Assembly: GCA_964545875.1 (NCBI GenBank)
Contig: CAZJHH010000006.1
Location: 124,001 to 188,000, forward strand
Source: DAIPKP01 sp964545875
Lineage (GTDB): Bacteria > Synergistota > Synergistia > Synergistales > Aminiphilaceae
DNA: 64,000 bases
Reading direction: 5' to 3'
The notes below the pieces were generated by a model. It was given only the letters and a program-made list of their open reading frames with translations, was not told the DNA's origin and ran no database searches. Shown piece by piece: positions 8,324 through 17,833 of this stretch. How positions within the stretch are numbered: the first letter of the stretch is position 1; every line of letters starts with the position of its first letter. The translations under genes and the position numbers were made by a program.

Positions 8324-9412
8324 ATGGAACCGCACAATACCCCCACATACACCATCATGGTGGTGGACGACACCCCCGCAAATCTGGGACTTCTGGAGAA
8401 CATGCTCCGCCGTAAGGGGTACCGGGTTCTCGCCTTTCCCAAGGGAGCCCTGGCCCTCCGGGGAGCTCTCGCCACCCCTCCGGATCTTATCCTCCTGGAT
8501 ATCAATATGCCCGAGATGAACGGTTATGAAGTCTGTCAAAAGCTCAAGGAAGAACCCTCCCTCGCTTCGATTCCCGTACTCTTTCTGAGCGCGTTGAACG
8601 AACCGGAAGACAAAACCAAAGCCTTTTCGGCGGGAGGAGTGGATTACATAACCAAGCCCTTCCAGTTCGAAGAGGTGCTCGCCCGGGTGCAGACCCACCT
8701 CCAGCTCCAGGAGATGCGGAAAACTCTGGAACATTACAACCGAAACCTGGAAGAGCGCATCCGCGTGCAGGTTCGGGAAATTTCCGCAGCCCAGATATCC
8801 ACCATCATCGCCCTGGCAAAGCTTGCGGAAGAGCGGGACGGAGACACGGGAAAACACATCGAGCGGGTCCGCCTCCACTGCCGCCACCTGGCGGAGGCCC
8901 TTCAGGAATCTTCCCCCTACTCCGGAGAGATCGACCAAACCTTCGTGGATAACATATACCACGCCAGTGCCCTGCATGACATCGGCAAGGTGGGCATCAA
9001 GGACGGCATTCTCCAGAAACCGGGAATTCTCTCTCCGGAAGAGTACGGAGAGATTAAAAACCATACCCTCATCGGAGCCCGAACTCTCCAGACCGTACAG
9101 GGAGCCTATCCGAACAACGCCTTTATCGGCATGGGCATCGAAATCACCCGGTCCCACCACGAACGATGGGACGGCGGGGGCTATCCCGACGGCCTGGCGG
9201 GGGAGGTCATTCCCCTGAGCGCACGGATCATGGCGGTGGCGGATGTATACGATGCTCTCCGGATGGAACGCTGTTACAAGCCCGCCTTTCCCCACTCCAA
9301 GGCAGTGGAGATTCTTCGGGAAGGCCGGGGCACCCAGTTCGACCCGGTAATACTGGATACCTTTCTGGATATGGAGGATCTTTTCCGGCGTACCGTGGAA
9401 AACGTCCAGTAA
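8324..9412 (+). CDS. response regulator with HD-GYP domain (RpfG-like)
   Basis: A 362-residue two-domain protein. The N-terminal receiver has the acidic pair Asp15/Asp16, phosphoacceptor Asp59 and Lys111. A helical linker (about 125-165) leads to an HD-GYP phosphodiesterase domain with HD at 218-219 (HDIGK), the distal HH at 278-279 and GGYP at 285-288, so the metal ligands look intact. The family hydrolyses cyclic di-GMP to GMP when activated by a partner histidine kinase. No kinase is adjacent, so it is an orphan regulator here. GGAGG precedes the ATG. Confidence 0.92.
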   Translation: MEPHNTPTYTIMVVDDTPANLGLLENMLRRKGYRVLAFPKGALALRGALATPPDLILLDINMPEMNGYEVCQKLKEEPSLASIPVLFLSALNEPEDKTKAFSAGGVDYITKPFQFEEVLARVQTHLQLQEMRKTLEHYNRNLEERIRVQVREISAAQISTIIALAKLAEERDGDTGKHIERVRLHCRHLAEALQESSPYSGEIDQTFVDNIYHASALHDIGKVGIKDGILQKPGILSPEEYGEIKNHTLIGARTLQTVQGAYPNNAFIGMGIEITRSHHERWDGGGYPDGLAGEVIPLSARIMAVADVYDALRMERCYKPAFPHSKAVEILREGRGTQFDPVILDTFLDMEDLFRRTVENVQ

Positions 9413-9443
9413 AGACCCCCCTCGATTCCCAAAAACACCAAAA

Positions 9444-9483
9444 AAGCGGCAGATCCCCGCCTCTTCCCGGGGTTCTGCCGCTT
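9444..9483. terminator. terminator between the HD-GYP gene and clpB
   Basis: Perfect 16-bp arms (9444-9459 and 9468-9483). The T run is on the minus strand, so it mainly terminates clpB. Confidence 0.8.
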
Positions 9484-9516
9484 CGTGCTGTCGAACCTGC
9501 TGCATGGAGGGCGGGA

Positions 9517-12177
9517 TTACTCCACGATCTCACCCTCCACCACGTCGCCGTTGGAAGACTCCGGCGGGGGGGGCTCTTTCCAGCGAATCTCCAGAGAGCT
9601 TCCCGAAGTTTCCAGAGTAATCGCAGCCCCCTGGGGAATCTCGCCTCCCACGAGCTCCCGGGCGAGCCGGGTCTCCACGTTCCGGGAAATATACCGCTTC
9701 AGGGGCCGGGCTCCGTAAGCGGGATCGTAGGATTCCCGGGCAATGTACTCCAGAGCCTCCGGAGTGGCTTTGAAGGACATGCCCATATCCTCCAGCCGAT
9801 GCCCCAGATCTTCCAGAAGAAGCCCCGCAATGCGGGCCACTTCGGCCATTCGCAGAGGCTTGAAAAGCACCACGTCGTCTACCCGGTTGAGAAATTCGGG
9901 GCGGAAGGCTCCCCGAAGAGCCTGCATAACTCCGTTTCGGGCGTTCTCCGTAATATCCCCCTCGGGGGTGATGCCCTCCATGAGATAGGGAGCTCCGATA
10001 TTGCTGGTAAGGATGAGAACGGTATTTTTGAAGTTCACCGTCCGGCCGTGGCTGTCGGTGATGCGGCCGTCATCCAGAATCTGGAGCAGCAGGTTGAAGA
10101 CGTCGGGATGGGCCTTCTCGATCTCGTCGAAGAGCACCACGCTGTAGGGCTTGCGCCGCACCGCCTCGGTGAGCTGTCCTCCCTCCTCGTATCCCACGTA
10201 TCCCGGGGGAGCCCCCACCAGCCGGGAAACCGCATGTTTTTCCATATACTCCGACATGTCGAGGCGCACCATGTTCTCCTCGCTGTCGAAGAGAGATGCC
10301 GCCAGGGTTCGGGCGAGCTCGGTCTTTCCCACCCCCGTGGGGCCGAGAAAGATAAAGGAGCCGATGGGCCTCCGGGGATCCTTGATTCCCGCCCGGGCCC
10401 GGAGCACCGCATCCGCCACGGCCCGTACCGCCTCGTCCTGCCCCACCACCCGCTCGTGAAGCACGTCGTCCAGGCGCAGTAGCTTCTGTCGCTCTCCCTC
10501 CACGAGCCGGGTCACGGGAATGCCCGTCCAGCGGCTCACGATCTGGGCAATTTCCTCCTCGGTAACCTCCTCCCGCAGAAGGCTCTGGGCGCTTTTTTCC
10601 TCCATTCGCAGCTGGGCCTCCTCCAGGGCTTTCTCCACCTGGGGAAGCTCCCCGTGCCGTATTGCCGCAGCCCGGTTCAGATCGTACTGTCGTTCCGCCC
10701 TCTCCACTTCGAGACGCAGAGATTCAAGTTTTTCCCGCAGTTCCTGAACCTCCCGGATGGCCTCCTTTTCCTTTTCGTACTGGGCCCGGAGAACCTCCGC
10801 CTGGGAACGCACCTCCTGAAGTTCCTTCCGAAGTGCGGCAAGGCGCTCTCTGCTCGCCTTGTCCGTTTCTTTCGAGAGGGCGGCCTCCTCGATTTCAAGC
10901 TGCATCACCCGTCTCGACGCCGCATCCAGTTCCGCGGGCATGGAATCGATCTCGGTGCGCACCATGGCGCAGGCTTCATCCACCAGGTCGATGGCCTTAT
11001 CCGGCAAAAAGCGGTCCGTAATGTATCGGTTCGAAAGGGTGGCGGCCCCCACCAGGGCGTTATCCTGAATCCGCACTCCATGATGGACCTCGTAGCGCTC
11101 CTTGAGCCCCCGGAGAATGGAGATGGTGTCCTCCACCGTGGGCTGATCCACCACTACGGGCTGAAAACGCCGCTCCAGGGCGGCATCCTTTTCGATATGC
11201 TCCCGGTATTCGTCCAGGGTGGTGGCGCCGATGCAGTGCAGCTCACCCCGGGCAAGCATGGGCTTGAGCATGTTTCCCGCATCCAGAGAGCCCTCGGCCT
11301 TCCCCGCCCCCACGATGGTGTGAAGCTCGTCGATAAAGAGGAGCACCTTGCCGTTCTGCTCCTTCACTTCGTTCAGCACCGCCCGGAGGCGTTCCTCGAA
11401 CTCTCCCCGGAACTTGGCTCCCGCGATGAGAGCCCCCATGTCGAGAGCCACCAGGGTACGGTCCTTCAAGCCCTCGGGGACGTCTCCCCGGACGATCCGG
11501 TGGGCCAGCCCTTCCACAATGGCGGTCTTTCCCACTCCGGGCTCTCCGATGAGCACGGGGTTGTTCTTGGTCTTTCGGCTGAGAATGCGGATAACCCGGC
11601 GGATCTCCTCGTCCCGGCCGATCACGGGATCGAGCTTTCCCGCCCGAGCCATCTTGACGAGATCCCGGCCGTATTTCTCCAGGGCCTCGTAGGTCTCCTC
11701 GGGGTTGTCGCTCTGCACCCGCACCCGGCCCCGCACCTCGTGCAACACCTTGAGGAATCGGGCTTCGTCGATGCCGAAGCTGTGGAGAATACGACCTCCC
11801 CGGGTACTCTCTCCCTCTTCCAGGAGAGCGGCGAAAAGGTGCTCCACCGAGATATATTCGTCCTTCAGGCGCTTGGCCTGGGCCTCAGCCTGAACGAAGA
11901 GCTTCTGAAGTCTCTGGGTAATGTAGATTTTTCCCTGCTCCGCAGAGCCTCCGGAGATTTTGGGGCGCTTGGCGAGCTCCCGTTCCACCGCCTCCCGAAG
12001 ATTTTCCCCAGGTACCTCCATCCGGATCAGAAGCCGGGGAATGAGACCTCCCTCCTGCTGGAGCAGAGCCAGAAGCAGGTGTTCTCCATCCACCTCCTGA
12101 TGACCGTAGGATATGGCGAGGCTCTGAGCCTGGCTCAAAGCCTCCTGGGATTTCTGGGTAAGCCGATTGAGATCCAT
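9517..12177 (-). CDS. clpB: ATP-dependent chaperone ClpB
   Basis: An 886-residue Hsp100 disaggregase, close to the usual length. Domains in order: Clp N-domain (about 1-145), first AAA+ module with Walker A GEPGVGKT, the M-domain coiled coil (about 400-530), second AAA+ module with Walker A GPTGVGKT, and the D2-small domain. It works with DnaK/DnaJ to extract and refold aggregated proteins in the cytoplasm. The C-terminus after residue 850 is acidic and Pro-rich, a modest extension. The ATG at 12177 follows GGAGGG by 7 bases; the open frame continues upstream to 12264 through the promoter and is not coding. Confidence 0.97.
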   Translation of the reverse strand: MDLNRLTQKSQEALSQAQSLAISYGHQEVDGEHLLLALLQQEGGLIPRLLIRMEVPGENLREAVERELAKRPKISGGSAEQGKIYITQRLQKLFVQAEAQAKRLKDEYISVEHLFAALLEEGESTRGGRILHSFGIDEARFLKVLHEVRGRVRVQSDNPEETYEALEKYGRDLVKMARAGKLDPVIGRDEEIRRVIRILSRKTKNNPVLIGEPGVGKTAIVEGLAHRIVRGDVPEGLKDRTLVALDMGALIAGAKFRGEFEERLRAVLNEVKEQNGKVLLFIDELHTIVGAGKAEGSLDAGNMLKPMLARGELHCIGATTLDEYREHIEKDAALERRFQPVVVDQPTVEDTISILRGLKERYEVHHGVRIQDNALVGAATLSNRYITDRFLPDKAIDLVDEACAMVRTEIDSMPAELDAASRRVMQLEIEEAALSKETDKASRERLAALRKELQEVRSQAEVLRAQYEKEKEAIREVQELREKLESLRLEVERAERQYDLNRAAAIRHGELPQVEKALEEAQLRMEEKSAQSLLREEVTEEEIAQIVSRWTGIPVTRLVEGERQKLLRLDDVLHERVVGQDEAVRAVADAVLRARAGIKDPRRPIGSFIFLGPTGVGKTELARTLAASLFDSEENMVRLDMSEYMEKHAVSRLVGAPPGYVGYEEGGQLTEAVRRKPYSVVLFDEIEKAHPDVFNLLLQILDDGRITDSHGRTVNFKNTVLILTSNIGAPYLMEGITPEGDITENARNGVMQALRGAFRPEFLNRVDDVVLFKPLRMAEVARIAGLLLEDLGHRLEDMGMSFKATPEALEYIARESYDPAYGARPLKRYISRNVETRLARELVGGEIPQGAAITLETSGSSLEIRWKEPPPPESSNGDVVEGEIVE

Positions 12178-12250
12178 GGAATGTCCCTCCTCGGAAAGAC
12201 GTGTAGCCTCCACGTTTTTCCAGTGTAGATATGTCTGTTCATGCCCCATC

Positions 12251-12278
12251 ATTATAAAGGTCAAAGAAGATCAGACAA
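12251..12278 (-). promoter_or_regulatory. promoter of clpB
   Basis: On the minus strand TTGTCT, a 16-base spacer and a perfect TATAAT, about 75 bp before the start codon. No CIRCE-type inverted repeat is visible nearby, so HrcA control is not indicated. Confidence 0.6.
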
Positions 12279-12384
12279 GAGTTTTCTAAAGGAATCTTCC
12301 CCGGTTGAAGGAAATGAGAGCTATTGTGATGCCTGAAAAGGCGTTTTTAGCAGAATATCTCTTTTTTACTCTAAAAATCGGGGT

Positions 12385-13257
12385 TTATAGATTTTCGGGC
12401 ATGGCAAGAAGCTCTTCGAAGGAACGGGCGCAAAGATCCCTGCGCAGATTCGCTCCCAGGGGCCGCCTTTGCCGGATCTCCTCCAGGGCCTTGCGGGAAA
12501 TCGAAAGAGAAGCATACCCCTCCTCTAAAAGAGGAAGCTCCGCTTCCAGAACTCCCTGGGGAGAAAGGGCATGGGAACCCCCGAGAAAAAAGGATTCTCC
12601 CTCCCGGCCGGTACGGCAGCAGCAGAGAACCCAGCATACCTGGGCCACGCTGATTCCCCGGCCGATATGATGCCAGGGAAGAAGAGCCTCCGGAGCATCT
12701 TCGGGAGCAAGCACGCAGGGCGCCGAAGGAGCAAGAATATATTCCGCTCCCCGCTGCACCGCCAGAATAGCGTTCTCCGGATGCCAGAGATCTTCGCAGA
12801 TCAGGATGCCGCACCTTCCGAAGGGAGCGTCTATGACGGTGATCGTATCGCCGGGGGTAAAAATCTCGTGTTCCCGATAGTGGCCGTAGTTGCAGAGGTT
12901 TACCTTGCGATGCTCTCCCAGAAGCTTTCCCCGGAAAAAACAGGACGCGGCGATGTAGAGCCGCTCCTCCTCCACCACGGGATAGCTTACCAAGGCTCCT
13001 GTTTCCGTACGCTCCGTGGCGAGGGCGATCTGCTCCAATCCCCGTTCCACCTCCCGGGCAAGAAAGGGGCGCTCTTTTTCGGGCAGGGCTTCCCTGGAAA
13101 GACCGTATCCCGTAAGAGAAAGCTCGGGAAAAATCACGCAGGCGGTATCTCCGGAAACCTCCTCCAGAATGGCACACATTCGGGAAACGTTACTCCGTAC
13201 GTCAAGAAAGCGGGGGGCCATCTGGGCAAGACCGAACCGGGGGTTTTGATAATCCAT
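12385..13257 (-). CDS. carbon-nitrogen hydrolase (nitrilase superfamily)
   Basis: A 290-residue single-domain amidase fold. The catalytic triad is visible as Glu in FPELSLTGYG, Lys in HRKVNL and Cys in GILICEDLWHPE. The GYG and DLWHPE sequences resemble the glutaminase domain of NAD synthetase and related free amidases. It probably hydrolyses a small amide to acid plus ammonia in the cytoplasm; the substrate is unknown. Two in-frame ATGs compete: 13257 (AGGAG 10 bases upstream) and 13278 (GAGG 11 bases upstream). The first is used because homologues begin just before the GLAQM-type strand. Confidence 0.85.
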   Translation of the reverse strand: MDYQNPRFGLAQMAPRFLDVRSNVSRMCAILEEVSGDTACVIFPELSLTGYGLSREALPEKERPFLAREVERGLEQIALATERTETGALVSYPVVEEERLYIAASCFFRGKLLGEHRKVNLCNYGHYREHEIFTPGDTITVIDAPFGRCGILICEDLWHPENAILAVQRGAEYILAPSAPCVLAPEDAPEALLPWHHIGRGISVAQVCWVLCCCRTGREGESFFLGGSHALSPQGVLEAELPLLEEGYASLSISRKALEEIRQRRPLGANLRRDLCARSFEELLAMPENL

Positions 13258-13489
13258 GAAATCGCATCTCCTCTCCATGGCTTTCTTTTCCTCGTGAACC
13301 TGATTAGGGTACGCAAAACGGATGCTCCGGGAAAAATATACTGCCGAGTCCCCCCTCCTCGGGGGAGGTGTTTCTTTTTCTTTTCGGAAGGCAGCATTTT
13401 TTCATAAAAGAGATATTCCTAACAAAAAACCAAAGAACCTCCAGAGGCCGTTCCTTCAAAAGACTCCGCAAAAACCAGGAACATGATTC

Positions 13490-13518
13490 TTGACACAACA
13501 AAACAAAAAACGTACAAT
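13490..13518 (+). promoter_or_regulatory. promoter of the DUF2325 gene
   Basis: TTGACA (13490-13495), a 17-base spacer and TACAAT (13513-13518), about 45 bp before the start codon; a second TATAAT lies closer to the gene. It is one of the best consensus promoters in the window. Confidence 0.7.
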
Positions 13519-13562
13519 GACGAAAATTTGTTAGTATAATAAAACAAAAGGAGGATTTTCCC

Positions 13563-14759
13563 ATGAAACATGCATCTCTCGAAAACTCCCGGGTAGGCAA
13601 ATTCTGGGAATACGACTGCCTCATGATATGTACGCTTCTCGGTTTGAGCCTCTCGAACCGGGAGATCCGAGACCTCTGTACGAAGTATAAAATTCTTCCC
13701 GAGGAGGATGCCGAGGATCCCGCCCTGGGATTCTACGCCCTCCATCATGCCTGCCACGTGGAAGAAGGCCCCATTCCTCGCTTTTTAAGCCGAAATTTTT
13801 CTCTGAAATATCGGAACTTCCGGCAGGCTCTGGAAAGGCATCATGAAGATTCCCCCCTCAACCTGGGAGAGTTTCTGGGAAAACCTCATCCCAAACCTCT
13901 GGGAGGAGGCCTCTGGGCGGTTCTGAACGATCCCCGCAAGGCGATTCAGGCCCAGGGAATCTACGGAGCTCATAAAATCGTTCTGAACGCTCTTCGAGAA
14001 TACCAGAAAAGTCTCGGCGAGAAAGAGGAGTCCGCAGTAAATACCGAAAAAGAAGCTTCTGCCGAAGAGGCACGCCTTTCCTGCATTTCCGGAGAGATGG
14101 AAAAACTTCGACGGCAGTGCGAGGATCTCCAGAAAGAGATCGGTCTTCGGGAAACACGGCATCAGGCCCGGGAAAAATCCTTCCGGGAGGAGAAACAAAA
14201 ACTTCGAGATGCCTACGAAGAAAAAATCTCCAAGCTTCGCCGCCGGATTCGGCTTCTGGAATATTCTCCGGGACATGAGGTGGAGGCATCCTCGGAGAAA
14301 CAGGATGGGCCTCTCAAAAAACTTCGGGAGAATCCTCTCTTTTCCTGTCCCAAACGAGAAAACCCCGAGCTTCATGCCCCCGGAGAAGATGCCCCTTCGG
14401 TATGCCCCTCCCAAGGATGCCCCTTCTGCATGCTTTCGGACACCACCATCTCCGTCATCGGAGGGCTTTCCCGGCTGGAACAGCAGTATCGCGAAGTGGT
14501 GGAGCGCCTAGGCGCCCGCTGCCGCTATCATTGCGGCAACTGCCAGCAGGGGGGCAAGAATCTCAAACAGATCATCCAGTCTTCGGATCGGGTGGTCTTC
14601 ATTACCTCCATCAACTCCCACAACGCCCTTCGGGTAACCAAGGGAATCTGCAAGAAAGAAGGAAAACCCCTGCATCTTCTTCGAGAAACCAGCCCCGCCG
14701 CCCTGGAAAAGATTTTCGCTTCCCGCGCCGCAGGCGAATCCGAAGCTCCCGCAGTCTGA
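13563..14759 (+). CDS. DUF2325 domain protein with coiled-coil middle
   Basis: A 398-residue cytoplasmic protein of unknown function. Residues 1-140 form a helical N-terminal region. Residues 150-240 are strongly charged with heptad character, predicting a coiled coil. Residues 290-385 match DUF2325: an ISVIGG strand, CGNCQQGG with two cysteines, and SDRVVFITSINSHNA. DUF2325 resembles a Rossmann-like sensor fold; its cysteines suggest metal or redox sensing, which is inference. A perfect AAAGGAGG site and a strong promoter precede it. It is followed 19 bp later by a DUF2023 gene, so the two are almost certainly one operon. Confidence 0.8.
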   Translation: MKHASLENSRVGKFWEYDCLMICTLLGLSLSNREIRDLCTKYKILPEEDAEDPALGFYALHHACHVEEGPIPRFLSRNFSLKYRNFRQALERHHEDSPLNLGEFLGKPHPKPLGGGLWAVLNDPRKAIQAQGIYGAHKIVLNALREYQKSLGEKEESAVNTEKEASAEEARLSCISGEMEKLRRQCEDLQKEIGLRETRHQAREKSFREEKQKLRDAYEEKISKLRRRIRLLEYSPGHEVEASSEKQDGPLKKLRENPLFSCPKRENPELHAPGEDAPSVCPSQGCPFCMLSDTTISVIGGLSRLEQQYREVVERLGARCRYHCGNCQQGGKNLKQIIQSSDRVVFITSINSHNALRVTKGICKKEGKPLHLLRETSPAALEKIFASRAAGESEAPAV

Positions 14760-14778
14760 AGAAAGGACGGTTTTCGAG

Positions 14779-15189
14779 ATGAACCTTACAAATTCCGCCG
14801 CCGTATTCTGCCATCACGTATACGAGTACGAAAAGGGAGTGCGATCTCTCATTCTCCATACAGGAAACCGGAAGGAACTGCCCCTGATCCGCTCCAAACT
14901 CTTGAAACGAAAGATCCCCCACGTCATCTATTCCGTGGGGGAAGAAAAAGTCAACGTTTTTTTCGGCGATGCCTCCTGCGTGGAGGTGATTCGCCATATC
15001 GACAAGGCCAACCTGCAGGACTACACCGAGGAGGAGGACTTTATTCTGGGCATTCTTTTGGGATACGACAAGACCCAGCAGTGTGAGCGCTATTTACGAA
15101 AACGTCAGAAGATAGGAGAGCTTCTTGCACTGGAAGAGATCTGTCTCCCCGAAGAGGAATACCTCTGTCTCCGCCTCCGGGAAGCATAA
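14779..15189 (+). CDS. DUF2023 family protein
   Basis: A 136-residue protein matching DUF2023 along its whole length: HHVYEYEKGVRSLILHT near the N-terminus, then K-x-N-V-F-F-G, then EEDFILGILLGYDKTQQCERY. No signal peptide or membrane segment is present. The biochemical function of the family is not known to me. The neighbouring DUF2325 gene suggests a joint role. The gene ends 5 bp before the convergent stop of the M24 peptidase, with no terminator hairpin between. Confidence 0.85.
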   Translation: MNLTNSAAVFCHHVYEYEKGVRSLILHTGNRKELPLIRSKLLKRKIPHVIYSVGEEKVNVFFGDASCVEVIRHIDKANLQDYTEEEDFILGILLGYDKTQQCERYLRKRQKIGELLALEEICLPEEEYLCLRLREA

Positions 15190-15194
15190 GATTT

Positions 15195-16298
15195 CTAAAG
15201 GCTTGGAAGTTCGGGTTCCGGCTCCCGCGCGTTGAGCACCTCGCACCCTCCGGAGGTGACCGCCACGGTATTTTCCAGGTGCACGCAGAACCTCCCCGGC
15301 AGAAGAATGCTGGGCTCCACGGTAAAAACCATTCCCTCTTCGAGGGTTTCCGCGTTTCCGGGCTTGACATCCGGCGCTTCGTGTATGGCCATGCCGAGCC
15401 CGTGCCCCAGGCGGTGGTTGAAGTAGTTTCCGAACCCCGCCTTTTCGATAACCTCCCGGGCCGCCTTGTCCACCTTATGGGCGGACACTCCGGGCTTCAC
15501 CGCCTCCTGGGCCGCCTCCTGAGCCTGTCGTACCACCCGGTATATTTCCCGGGCTTCCTCCTCGGGAGAGCCCACCACGAAGGTACGCCCCAGATCCGCG
15601 CAGTATCCCTTATAGCGGCAACCTATGTCGAACCGGAGGAGATCTCCGGGCTTCACCACTCCGGCGGTTCCGAAATAGTGCGGCGTGGCGGTATGGGCTC
15701 CCCGGGAAACGTTAGGATCGAAAGAAGGCCCTTCGGCCCCCGCCTCTTCGAAATATCCGAGAAGAAACCGCCGAAGCTCTCCTTCGGTAACTCCCGGAAC
15801 CACGTGCTCCAGAGCCGCTTCAAGGGCTTCCTCTGTAATTTCCAGGGCTTTCCGGAGAAGTGACACCTCCTCCGGGCTCTTGCGCACCCGAAGAAAATCC
15901 AGAATCCCCCGGGCACTCACGAGTTCCAGAGGAGCTTCTCGCTGCATCTCCAAGGCATCCACCCCGAGGACATCCCCGTTGATTCCCAGCCGTTTTCCCT
16001 CAAGCCGGTAGGTTCGCAAAAGATCCCGCACTACCGGATAGAACCAGGTGGCATCTTCCCAAATGTAGAGAGGACACTCCTGGGGAAGCTGAGCCCGAAA
16101 CTCCTCGTAGTAGATGGGGGGGGTTATTCCGAACATCCTGGCGTCGGAAAGCACGAACACCCCCTTGAAACGCTCGCAGGTACCCGTATGGATTCCCGTG
16201 AGATAACGAAGTTCCGCCCCGGTTCCGAAAAAGACCGCATCGAGATTGCTTCGTTGAAGTTCCTCCGCGAGAGCCGCCACCCTGTCACACGATTCCAT
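15195..16298 (-). CDS. M24 family aminopeptidase (Xaa-Pro peptidase-like)
   Basis: A 367-residue metallopeptidase with a creatinase N-terminal domain (about 1-130) and a pita-bread catalytic domain. The five dinuclear-metal ligands are visible: Asp in RFDIGC, Asp in CADLGR, His in GHGLGMAIHE, Glu in FTVEPS and Glu in HLENTV. It probably removes N-terminal residues before proline, or splits Xaa-Pro dipeptides, in the cytoplasm. Its start overlaps the end of the upstream MATE gene by 14 bp, so translation is probably coupled. Confidence 0.9.
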   Translation of the reverse strand: MESCDRVAALAEELQRSNLDAVFFGTGAELRYLTGIHTGTCERFKGVFVLSDARMFGITPPIYYEEFRAQLPQECPLYIWEDATWFYPVVRDLLRTYRLEGKRLGINGDVLGVDALEMQREAPLELVSARGILDFLRVRKSPEEVSLLRKALEITEEALEAALEHVVPGVTEGELRRFLLGYFEEAGAEGPSFDPNVSRGAHTATPHYFGTAGVVKPGDLLRFDIGCRYKGYCADLGRTFVVGSPEEEAREIYRVVRQAQEAAQEAVKPGVSAHKVDKAAREVIEKAGFGNYFNHRLGHGLGMAIHEAPDVKPGNAETLEEGMVFTVEPSILLPGRFCVHLENTVAVTSGGCEVLNAREPEPELPSL

Positions 16299-17661
16299 TA
16301 TCCTTCCCCTTTCCTGATAACTCCCGGGCCCCTCCCGGGAGGATGTTCCGATAGCTGTAGAGAAGCCATGCGGTGAGGAGAGCCGTCAAAAGATCCACCG
16401 CAGGAAAAACCGCCCATATTCCCGCAACCCCCCAGAACCGGGGCAGCAGGAGCAGTACCGGCAGAAAGAAAAAAAGCTGCCTTCCCAGGGAAAGCACCGA
16501 TGCGGCAAAGCCTTTCCCGAGGGATTGGAAGATGGTGATTCCCACCACCTGGAATCCCACAAAGACATATCCCAGATACATGATGCGCGAAACCCTCAGG
16601 GCCCGCTCCACCAAAAGAGGATCCGGAGAGAAGAGCCAGAAGATGGCATGAGGAAAGAAGAACACTCCGAGAAAAAAGAGGACGCAAAAAAAGGTGGCCC
16701 ACCCGAAAGCAAGCCACATAACCCTCGAAGCCCGATCATGGAGCCGGGCACCGTAATTATACCCCAGAATGGGCTGCATTCCCTGGGCGATGCCGAGCAC
16801 CGGGGTCACTCCCAGGCTGGAAAGCCGCATAAGCATACCCGCCAGGGCCACGCAGGAATTATCTCCGTAATGCAGAAGACTGTGGTTGAGAAGCACCACG
16901 AGAAAGCTCCCCGAGGAGGAGCGGAGAAAGGAGGACAAGGCCACTCCGCCCATGGCCCGGCAGAGAGAAAACCGGGGAATCATAAGGGAAAACGAGAGAT
17001 TCAGAGATCCCCGCTGAAGTAGCACGAAAGCCCCCAGAGCCGCCACGGCCTGGGAGATTACCGTAGCCCAGGCCACTCCGGGAAGTCCCAGGGAATAGAC
17101 GAAAATAAAGAGAGGGTCCAGTACGAGATTGAGCCCCGCCATGAGCAGGAGAATCCCCATGGCTCCCAGGGGGCGTCCCTCTCCCCGAAGGGCATGGACT
17201 CCCACCATGGCAAATCCGAGAAAGGGGGCTCCCCAGAGAATAATATGGAAATAGGCTCTTGCCTGAGAAAAGATTTCTTCGGAAGCTCCAAAAAGATGCA
17301 GCAGAGGCTCTTCGTAAAGGCGCCCCGCCAGAAGAAGAAGGCACCCCAGAAGCACCCCCATACTCAGAGCGGTGCCAAGCCCTTGTTTGGCCGTGGCAAG
17401 GTCTTTCGCCCCAAGGCTTCGGGAGATAAGCGACGCAACCCCCACTCCCAGAGCCAGGGCCAGAGCGTTGATGAGAATCTGCAGAGGAAAGACCACGGTA
17501 ATTCCCGCAAGGCCTAAAACGCCCACCCCGTGCCCCACGAAAATCGCATCCGCCAGATTATAGAGAGAAAGAACCACCATCCCCACCATGGCGGGAAAAC
17601 TCTGTTTCCAGAGAAGCTTCCCCAGAGGCTCGGTTCCGAGATTCGACTTTTCGGGATGCAC
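16285..17661 (-). CDS. MATE family efflux transporter
   Basis: A 458-residue protein with twelve predicted membrane segments in two homologous halves and the MATE landmarks NLADAIFVGHGVG near the N-terminus and GIAQGMQPILGYNYGA in the second half. It exports cationic compounds or metabolites using Na+ or H+ gradients; the substrate is unknown. I chose a GTG start at 17661 because GGAG lies 8 bases upstream. The ATG at 17685 has no ribosome site and would place that GGAG inside the gene. The overlap with the following peptidase suggests one transcript. Confidence 0.88.
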   Translation of the reverse strand: MHPEKSNLGTEPLGKLLWKQSFPAMVGMVVLSLYNLADAIFVGHGVGVLGLAGITVVFPLQILINALALALGVGVASLISRSLGAKDLATAKQGLGTALSMGVLLGCLLLLAGRLYEEPLLHLFGASEEIFSQARAYFHIILWGAPFLGFAMVGVHALRGEGRPLGAMGILLLMAGLNLVLDPLFIFVYSLGLPGVAWATVISQAVAALGAFVLLQRGSLNLSFSLMIPRFSLCRAMGGVALSSFLRSSSGSFLVVLLNHSLLHYGDNSCVALAGMLMRLSSLGVTPVLGIAQGMQPILGYNYGARLHDRASRVMWLAFGWATFFCVLFFLGVFFFPHAIFWLFSPDPLLVERALRVSRIMYLGYVFVGFQVVGITIFQSLGKGFAASVLSLGRQLFFFLPVLLLLPRFWGVAGIWAVFPAVDLLTALLTAWLLYSYRNILPGGARELSGKGKDNGIV

Positions 17662-17799
17662 CCTACCCTCTCCTTTGACGAACATACGATGTTTGATAAC
17701 CGGAAACTCCCTTTACTATAGCAGGAATTTCCCGGATCTTCTTCCGTTTTTATGAAAAAGGGAAGGGATTTTTCCTTTCCTGCTTCACCTGGAGAACCG

Positions 17800-17828
17800 A
17801 TGAAGGCCCCTTTCCAAGGGGCCTTCAT
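17800..17828. terminator. perfect inverted repeat after the repeat-protein gene
   Basis: 13-bp perfect arms with a 3-base loop lie just past the stop of the histidine/proline-rich gene. No T run follows on either strand, so intrinsic termination is uncertain. Confidence 0.45.
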
Positions 17829-17833
17829 GAAAG

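Noticed and set aside
12178..12384. Heat-shock control element (CIRCE) upstream of clpB
   Set aside because: No TTAGCACTC-type inverted repeat is present; only a standard promoter is seen.
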